Shown one piece after another: positions 58,475 to 64,000 of a DNA stretch of 64,000 nt (positions are counted from its first letter, which is position 1; each line of letters opens with the position of its first letter). A model generated the notes under the pieces. The model was not told the DNA's origin. It made no database searches and saw only the letters and a program-made list of their open reading frames with translations. Both the position numbers and the translations under genes were made by a program. The stretch is from Leptospira perdikensis (lineage in GTDB: Bacteria; Spirochaetota; Leptospiria; Leptospirales; Leptospiraceae): NCBI RefSeq assembly GCF_004769575.1, contig NZ_RQGA01000019.1, forward strand, positions 92,695 to 156,694, read 5' to 3'.

Positions 58475-58807
58475 GTGCTGAAACACGAAGTGAAAGACGG
58501 AAAACTAGTCGTTTATCTGGAAGGTCGATTGGACGTTTCTGTGGCAAATGAAGTGGAAGAGGGCCTTATGGAACTCATCGACAATGCAGGGCATAGAAAG
58601 GTTCTTTTGAATATGAAAGATGTTGAATACATGTCTTCCTCTGGATTCAGAGCTTGTATTTCCACTCTCCGCAAACTCAATTCGAAAGAGGGTTCGTTAA
58701 AAATCTCCAATATCAAACCTGCGGTCAAACGTATCTTTGATGTCATTGAACTTACATCACTTTTTGATATCTATGATTCAGAAGATGCTGCGTTAAAAGC
58801 GTTCTAA
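58475..58807 (+). CDS. STAS-domain anti-sigma factor antagonist
   Basis: A 110-residue single STAS domain of the SpoIIAA/RsbV type. The N-terminal VYLEGRLDVSVANEVE strand-helix and the phosphorylation-site region MKDVEYMSSSGFRACIST (serine near residue 55) are clear, followed by IKPAVKRIFDVIELTSLFDI. It probably binds an anti-sigma factor or switch kinase when unphosphorylated; the partner is not next to it. GTG 58475 has GGG seven bases upstream; a TTG at 58463 is also possible. trpC starts nine bases after its stop. Confidence 0.88.
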   Translation: MLKHEVKDGKLVVYLEGRLDVSVANEVEEGLMELIDNAGHRKVLLNMKDVEYMSSSGFRACISTLRKLNSKEGSLKISNIKPAVKRIFDVIELTSLFDIYDSEDAALKAF

Positions 58808-58815
58808 GCGGGTCC

Positions 58816-59574
58816 TTGAATCCAGTCTTACATAAGATAGTAGAGACCAAACACGAGGAAATCCTTCAGGGAAGGGGGAAGTCCCTTCCTCCTCGTAAGA
58901 TTCCCGTGCGTCCTTGGGAATCTCACCTCAAAACCAATTCCATTTCAGTCATTGCCGAATGTAAAAAGGGAAGCCCAAGTTCAGGAATCCTTCGCCCTGA
59001 CTACCATCCAGTCGAAATTGCCTCAATTTATGAGTCCTCGGGTGCCGCTGCAATCTCTGTCCTCACGGACTCTCAGTATTTTTTTGGATCCCTTTCGGAT
59101 TTAACCTCGGTTGCAGAGGCTGTTGAAATTCCCGTGATTCGAAAGGACTTCATTTTGGATCCACTCCAAATTGATGAAGCCTATGCCTTTGGTGCTTCTG
59201 CCATTTTACTCATTGTCCGTATCCTTTCACCGAAAGATCTCACTTCCTTACACCAACATGCGAAAGGACTCGGCCTTTCTGTTCTTGTCGAAACACACAA
59301 CAAAAACGAAGTAAAAACAGCACTTGATTCTGGAGCTACTACCATTGGTATCAATACCCGGGATTTAGATACATTTGAAATTCATAAAAATCTAATAGAA
59401 GACATTGCTTCGGAACTAGACAGTTCGATCATTCGTGTTGCTGAATCTGGAATTGAAAGTTATGCCGATTGGCAAAAATACAAAGGAATCGTTGATTCCA
59501 TGTTAGTTGGTACTTATTTTATGAAAAGTAAAAATATAGCGAAAGACTTTCAGTCCCTTCTGTTCGGAAATTAG
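58816..59574 (+). CDS. trpC: Indole-3-glycerol phosphate synthase
   Basis: Ring closure of the anthranilate derivative CdRP to indole-3-glycerol phosphate in tryptophan synthesis. The signatures VIAECKKGSPSSGILRPDYHPVEIA, AISVLTDSQYFFGSL, IRKDFILDPLQIDEAYAFGASAILLI and GINTRDLDTFEI are intact, with the catalytic lysine in AECKKGSPSSG and the later ESGIESYAD near the phosphate site. The 252-residue length is normal for a monofunctional enzyme. It uses a TTG start and follows the STAS gene by nine bases; no other trp gene is near. Confidence 0.95.
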   Translation: MNPVLHKIVETKHEEILQGRGKSLPPRKIPVRPWESHLKTNSISVIAECKKGSPSSGILRPDYHPVEIASIYESSGAAAISVLTDSQYFFGSLSDLTSVAEAVEIPVIRKDFILDPLQIDEAYAFGASAILLIVRILSPKDLTSLHQHAKGLGLSVLVETHNKNEVKTALDSGATTIGINTRDLDTFEIHKNLIEDIASELDSSIIRVAESGIESYADWQKYKGIVDSMLVGTYFMKSKNIAKDFQSLLFGN

Positions 59575-59709
59575 ACCTCGAGATTTTTGATACATTCTAA
59601 GTAAATTCCTACTTTGTTTTGGATTGGATTTTGGGTGTTTCTCTCATTGTCCAGAAATTCCGAAAATAATTTCGCTTTTCTCCTATCGTCCTTCCGCTAA
59701 TCTATCCGC

Positions 59710-61392
59710 ATGAACTGGAAACAATCCTTTAAGGGATTCGTTTTATTCCTACTCTATATAGGAACTGCCAAACTGGGCATGGAATTCTTTTCTTTCCAAC
59801 CAGTTAATTTGGCTGTCCTCTGGATTCCTTCCGGAATTGGACTGATTGGTTGTCTCTTCTTTGGATATCGCTATTTACCGGTTGTTTGGCTTGCAAGTTT
59901 TCTTGCGAATAAAGATGGTTTGATCAGCAGCCAACATGGACTGAGTTCTTTCGATTTGTATTTAAGTATTTGCCTGACGGCTGGGGTGGATACTCTTCAA
60001 TCCGCATTGGCATATACTTTTTGGGTTCAAAAAATCCGTAAAAGCCTTAGTTCTGCAAAAGATAATTTTTACTTTGTAGCCTACGTTTGTTTTCTATCTA
60101 GTTTGATTTCTATTCTTTGTCTTGGTGGAATTTTATATTCCTTTGGGTATTTTTATAAACTAAATTTTCCTGAGATCGTTCGTACATTGATTGTGATTAT
60201 CTTTGGAGATACCATAGGTATTTTTATCACAGTTCCTTTCTTTATGGCATGGAGAAAGTTTCGATTTGAGGATCTGTCGATTCGGCTCATTCTTTGGACT
60301 TTTACCTTTATATTTGTACAAGCAATTATTGTTTATCATTTCCCATACCTTTTCTTTTTATCTTTTTTGATTCTTATTTATTTGGGTTACCGATTTCAAA
60401 TCCGAGGTGTTACGTTAGGAGTATTTCTATTGTATTTGTCAAGTATACTCATGACAAGAATGGGAGTAGGTCCATTTGTTTATCCTGGTGTATTTGATTC
60501 GTATATTTATTTGATTTCTTTTCTTATACCTTTTTCCATTTTATCCGAGTTCATCACCTTACAATACCAGCGCCTAATCGCTTATCGATTTGAATTGGAA
60601 AAAAAAGTTTTTGATCGAACAAAACTACTTAGAAAACAAGTTTTCGAAAAGAACAAAGCCATTGAAGCTTTACACACTTCAGAAAAATTACTCAGTGAGT
60701 CCAATCACACAAAGGATATATTTTTTTCTATCATTGCTCACGACTTAAGAAACCCACTTGGGGCTTTTAAACAACTGGCGGAGATCATGTATGAGGATTT
60801 TGATTCACATACTGACCTGGAAAAAAAAGATACCATATTTGAAATCCAAAACTCAGCATCTATGTTGTATGGACTTTTGGAACAACTTTTGGATTGGGCA
60901 AGGACCCAAACGGGAAATATGCCTTTCCGCCCAAAACAGGTGAACCTAATCAATCTGATCGCAAAGATCACCGAACAAATTGAATCTACTATCAAAAAGA
61001 AATCCATCCGTATCACTACCGAAATCCCACCGGAGTTGGCCTATGTATATGCTGATTCTGAAATGATTCAAGCTGTACTTCGGAATCTAATTACTAATTC
61101 AATTAAATTTACTAATGAAAATGGCGAAATTAAAGTTGTCGCCAAACAAGATGAAGATGGAGTCCGCGTTGAATGTCATGACAATGGAATTGGAATGGGA
61201 AGTTCTGATTTGGAAAAATTATTTCGAGTAGATGCGCAAGTAACGAGTATCGGTTTGGAAGGCGAAAAAGGAACTGGCCTTGGTTTGATTTTATGTAGTG
61301 AATTTATTAAATTACATGGTGGTGAAATCTGGGCCACAAGTGAAAAAGGAAAAGGAACTACCGTAAGTTTTCGTTTGCCAGACAAACGTTAG
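59710..61392 (+). CDS. MASE1-type membrane sensor histidine kinase
   Basis: The 560-residue protein has an eight-helix N-terminal MASE1-like sensor (about residues 1-295; its start VLFLLYIGTAKLGMEFFSF and WIPSGIGLIGCLFFGYRYLP is typical). A coiled-coil linker, then HisKA with the phospho-accepting histidine in FFSIIAHDLRNPLGAF (near residue 342), and HATPase_c with the N box VLRNLITNSIKFTNENG, G1 CHDNGIGM and G2 GTGLGLILCSEFIKLHGG follow. There is no receiver or response regulator in the window. It is convergent with the next kinase. Confidence 0.9.
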   Translation: MNWKQSFKGFVLFLLYIGTAKLGMEFFSFQPVNLAVLWIPSGIGLIGCLFFGYRYLPVVWLASFLANKDGLISSQHGLSSFDLYLSICLTAGVDTLQSALAYTFWVQKIRKSLSSAKDNFYFVAYVCFLSSLISILCLGGILYSFGYFYKLNFPEIVRTLIVIIFGDTIGIFITVPFFMAWRKFRFEDLSIRLILWTFTFIFVQAIIVYHFPYLFFLSFLILIYLGYRFQIRGVTLGVFLLYLSSILMTRMGVGPFVYPGVFDSYIYLISFLIPFSILSEFITLQYQRLIAYRFELEKKVFDRTKLLRKQVFEKNKAIEALHTSEKLLSESNHTKDIFFSIIAHDLRNPLGAFKQLAEIMYEDFDSHTDLEKKDTIFEIQNSASMLYGLLEQLLDWARTQTGNMPFRPKQVNLINLIAKITEQIESTIKKKSIRITTEIPPELAYVYADSEMIQAVLRNLITNSIKFTNENGEIKVVAKQDEDGVRVECHDNGIGMGSSDLEKLFRVDAQVTSIGLEGEKGTGLGLILCSEFIKLHGGEIWATSEKGKGTTVSFRLPDKR

Positions 61393-63609
61393 TTAATCGG
61401 TTTTTTGTGGAAGGAGAATTGTAAAAACTGTTTTTCCTGGTTTGGTTTCCAAATCTATGATGCCTTTATGTTTTTCTATGACTTGTTTGGTGATGTAAAG
61501 TCCAAGTCCCGTACCTTCCCCAATTGGTTTTGTTGTAAAAAAGGGATCAAAAATTTTTGATTCTACATCTTTCGGGATACCAGGACCGGAGTCTTCTATG
61601 GAAACGAAAACATAGAATTTTCCTTCGTTTTCTTTTTCCCCAATTTTGATTTTTAGGTTTCCTTTACCGTTCATGGATTGGATTGCATTTTGAATCATAT
61701 TCGTCCAAACTTGGTTTAGCTCATCCGGATAACATTCGATTGGTGGAATTTCCTCAAACTCAGTGATGAGTTCAATTCCTCGTTTCATTGAACTTTCAAA
61801 AATGGTGAGAACCATATCCAATGAATCGGAAAGTATGATGGTTTGTTTTTCTCCCTTGGGGTCAAAATGTGTAAATTTCTTTAGAGACTCTGCAATTTTA
61901 ATAGCACGGTTTGCTGCGATTCGAATAGTTTTTGTCCCTTGTAGGATTGAAACTACTCTTTCCGCGATTACAAAAAAAGAAGTTCCTTCATTGTTTGTGA
62001 GGACAGGGACCCAATCCTCTGGGATCTCCCGAATTCCCAACGATACAAACAAATCGGCTTTCGTTTCCACATCGGTTAATCCCAAACTTTCTAAATAATT
62101 AGTTAGATCGCGTTTGTTTTGTCTCATTTCTTTGGTGGGAATGAGTTCGTTTTGTGTTAAGGCAAGTTCAACTAACGATAAGAAAATGGGGAAAGTTTCC
62201 TTTGGGATGGGTTTAGTTTCTGGTAGGAGTCGGAAATGTTCAGTCATTCTTTCCGCAATGGCCGTACTCGAAGCGATGACTGCGCTTAGTGGAGAATTGA
62301 TTTCATGTGCGACACTAGCAATCATCACTCCAAGAGAGGACATCTTTTCTGATTGAACCAATTGGTATTTAGCAGCTTTTAAATCGAGTTCGGCAGTTAA
62401 TATTTCATTAGATATATGTTTCGATAAAAAGAGAGATTGGAAAAATACAAATAACAAAAGCCCGTAGGATAATACCATTGGCTCTGTTTTATTTAGTAAG
62501 GATAAGATGATATCGTTGCCGGCACAACCAATCAGTAGAATCGAAGATAATCCCAAATAAATATATCCATATCTTTTATCTTTAATATAACGAATGATTA
62601 GGTAGATGGCAATCGCTAATAGAAAGGTGAGAGCTGTTAGTACATAGAGATGGAGATAACTGATTAGATAAATTGGACCGAATACTGTATTGGCGACCGG
62701 TATCAGAATGATACCAGCCATTGTATGAATGAAATAACTTGATAAATATTCTTTAGTGAGACTATAAAAATAATATAGGCCTGCAATCGCTCCCGCATAT
62801 TGGCTAAAGAAGTTGATGCGAAAGACGAGTTCGCTGGAATTTTCTCCTAAGATAAGAAATAACGATCTGGTCCCTGTTGCAAGGATTTGAAAAGCCATAA
62901 TCTGACAAAATAAAAAGAGAAACAAAGATCCGATGATTCTACCACGAGTGAAAAAAACTCCTAATTGATAGAGGCCCAAAAAAAATAATCCGCCAACGAT
63001 CAAAGATTGTTCGAATATTTCTTTGTCCCTTACCGTTGCAAGGTATTCACTTGTACCGAGTAGTGGAAGGAAACGAATTCCCCCTGCTTGATAAAAACGA
63101 TTTCGAAGTAAAATAGAGATATGAATTGGTTCGTTCTTCGTTGGTAAAAGAACGGTTTGCATAGGTCTGCGATCAAAACCATCCTCTTTTCCGTGAATGT
63201 TTCCAATGGACCCCATCAAAATTCCATTCTGATATATTTCACAATCAGAAAATATGACATTAAAATCTAGACTTAAGGTTGTTGGTTCTTTAGGAGGAAT
63301 GATTGTAAAAAAATAACTTCCAATTCCAAATCCCATAAATGAGTCATCGTTGTTTGAGTTATAAGAGTTCCAATGCGGTGTATCGGGAATGGTGACAAGG
63401 ATTGTATCTGAGTTTTCTGTTACGTCCAATCTACCTGGTGTGAACTTCCATTCACCAGCGAGTGGAATTACCGGTTTTTGGGAAAAGGAATGATTGGATA
63501 GGTTAAGAACTCCTAGTTTCAGTTTTGGGGATTCTGTTTTCAGATTCGTACACGAATGAATGGAAAACCAAATCAAAAAGAGAGTAGATAAAGTATAAAA
63601 TGGTTTCAT
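61393..63609 (-). CDS. 7TMR-DISM sensor histidine kinase, probably a lipoprotein-type anchor
   Basis: A 738-residue kinase. The N-terminal signal ends in [10 protein letters not shown], a possible lipobox. An extracytoplasmic beta-sandwich (about residues 30-185) follows, then a seven-helix 7TMR-DISM module (about 190-385), a short linker, HisKA with histidine in [16 protein letters not shown] (near residue 434) and a large insertion before the HATPase domain. The ATPase has [46 protein letters not shown] and a final [16 protein letters not shown]. It probably senses a ligand outside the membrane. It ends at the convergent MASE1 kinase. Confidence 0.9.
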   Translation of the reverse strand: MKPFYTLSTLFLIWFSIHSCTNLKTESPKLKLGVLNLSNHSFSQKPVIPLAGEWKFTPGRLDVTENSDTILVTIPDTPHWNSYNSNNDDSFMGFGIGSYFFTIIPPKEPTTLSLDFNVIFSDCEIYQNGILMGSIGNIHGKEDGFDRRPMQTVLLPTKNEPIHISILLRNRFYQAGGIRFLPLLGTSEYLATVRDKEIFEQSLIVGGLFFLGLYQLGVFFTRGRIIGSLFLFLFCQIMAFQILATGTRSLFLILGENSSELVFRINFFSQYAGAIAGLYYFYSLTKEYLSSYFIHTMAGIILIPVANTVFGPIYLISYLHLYVLTALTFLLAIAIYLIIRYIKDKRYGYIYLGLSSILLIGCAGNDIILSLLNKTEPMVLSYGLLLFVFFQSLFLSKHISNEILTAELDLKAAKYQLVQSEKMSSLGVMIASVAHEINSPLSAVIASSTAIAERMTEHFRLLPETKPIPKETFPIFLSLVELALTQNELIPTKEMRQNKRDLTNYLESLGLTDVETKADLFVSLGIREIPEDWVPVLTNNEGTSFFVIAERVVSILQGTKTIRIAANRAIKIAESLKKFTHFDPKGEKQTIILSDSLDMVLTIFESSMKRGIELITEFEEIPPIECYPDELNQVWTNMIQNAIQSMNGKGNLKIKIGEKENEGKFYVFVSIEDSGPGIPKDVESKIFDPFFTTKPIGEGTGLGLYITKQVIEKHKGIIDLETKPGKTVFTILLPQKTD

Positions 63610-64000
63610 TGTTTCTTTCGTTTCTACTCATATACGAAATTAATCAGGGATAGAATCGACCATTAACTAACTCTATTTCCCAAAAGGGTCAAGTTTATTT
63701 TTAAGTTACACAGTGTTCATAAAATTAAATTGAGGTTTAGCTGAAGAATGAATCGAAACTTTTCGACAACCAAACGGATGTTTGGCTGCTTTGAAGAGGT
63801 GCCGAAATTTGGTCAAAAACAGAGTTCGTTTTTATCTTTTATAAGGAGGGCTTTTTTCGATTCATCTAGAAAACAAAGAAAACTTTCCTGATTTTTACGT
63901 TAGAGAAGTGCGAAAAAAAGAAATCATTTCGAGGTAATTTTTATAAAAGATGATTGACTGTGAGTGTACATTCCCAATGATGGTGAAACGGTGATTGAGT
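63610..64000. other. Non-coding right end of the window
   Basis: No gene could be supported here. The stretch contains the upstream region of the DISM kinase and a few T/A-rich segments. On the minus strand a frame is open from the window edge to a stop at 63900-63902 (about 33 codons), which could be the tail of a leftward gene but is short enough to arise by chance. No terminator, repeat or tRNA was recognised. Confidence 0.5.

Noticed and set aside
63900..64000. Tail of a leftward gene at the right window edge
   Set aside because: Only about 33 open codons with no recognisable motif, so chance cannot be excluded.

Overview
The window looks like chromosomal DNA of a spirochaete, most likely a Leptospira (inference from gene content; no database search was possible). 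The evidence is moderately low GC with A/T-rich codons, a heme biosynthesis cluster with a fused hemC/hemD gene, a fliK-flgD-flgE hook block, spirochaete-style lipoprotein signal peptides, a 7TMR-DISM histidine kinase, and several leptospira-like hypothetical proteins. No insertion sequence, prophage or CRISPR array was seen. The DNA reads as core chromosome with tightly packed operons.

Layout. 1-8.4 kb: a membrane-anchored DsbA-like protein, malate dehydrogenase, an alpha/beta hydrolase divergent from a MarR regulator across a double operator, then a leftward block (LysM/LytM protein, amidohydrolase, two cyclic-nucleotide-binding proteins, tRNA-Arg(CCT), prmC). 8.4-17.9 kb: fusA, a TrkH-type K+ transporter, a UbiA/DPPR-synthase-like prenyltransferase with an unknown membrane protein and a thioredoxin-like protein, unknown genes, a PhaR-like regulator and a HEAT-repeat protein. 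17.9-30.1 kb: cysK, topA (apparently initiated at an AUC codon), hemH, and on the other strand hemA-hemCD-hemB-hemL-hemE-hemN-hemG, mostly joined by 4-base ATGA overlaps. Together with hemH this covers glutamyl-tRNA to protoheme.

30.1-33.9 kb: msrB, a gene-poor stretch with a long inverted repeat and gene-like debris, rnpB (RNase P RNA), a NERD-domain helicase whose 3' end runs antisense into rnpB, and a lipoprotein. 33.9-47.7 kb: a siroheme and sulfate assimilation island: met8-like dehydrogenase and cobA (siroheme, the cofactor of CysI), cysJ, cysI, a BASS-family transporter, a TauD-like dioxygenase, cysN, cysD, an APS-reductase-type cysH, and the sulfate ABC transporter sbp-cysT-cysW-cysA. 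With the upstream cysK this gives a full path from external sulfate to cysteine without APS kinase.

47.8-64 kb: fliK, flgD, flgE (the hook protein has no cysteine), a TPR protein, an unknown polytopic membrane protein, a GAF/HD-GYP phosphodiesterase with an insertion in its catalytic domain, murD, a STAS-domain protein, trpC and two convergent hybrid-free histidine kinases (MASE1 type and 7TMR-DISM type).

The most noteworthy observations are the non-canonical topA start, the cysteine-free hook protein, the antisense overlap of rnpB with a helicase gene, the tRNA acceptor stem acting as the apparent ribosome-binding site of prmC, the short HemA, and several regulatory palindromes. No unmistakably new multi-gene system was found.
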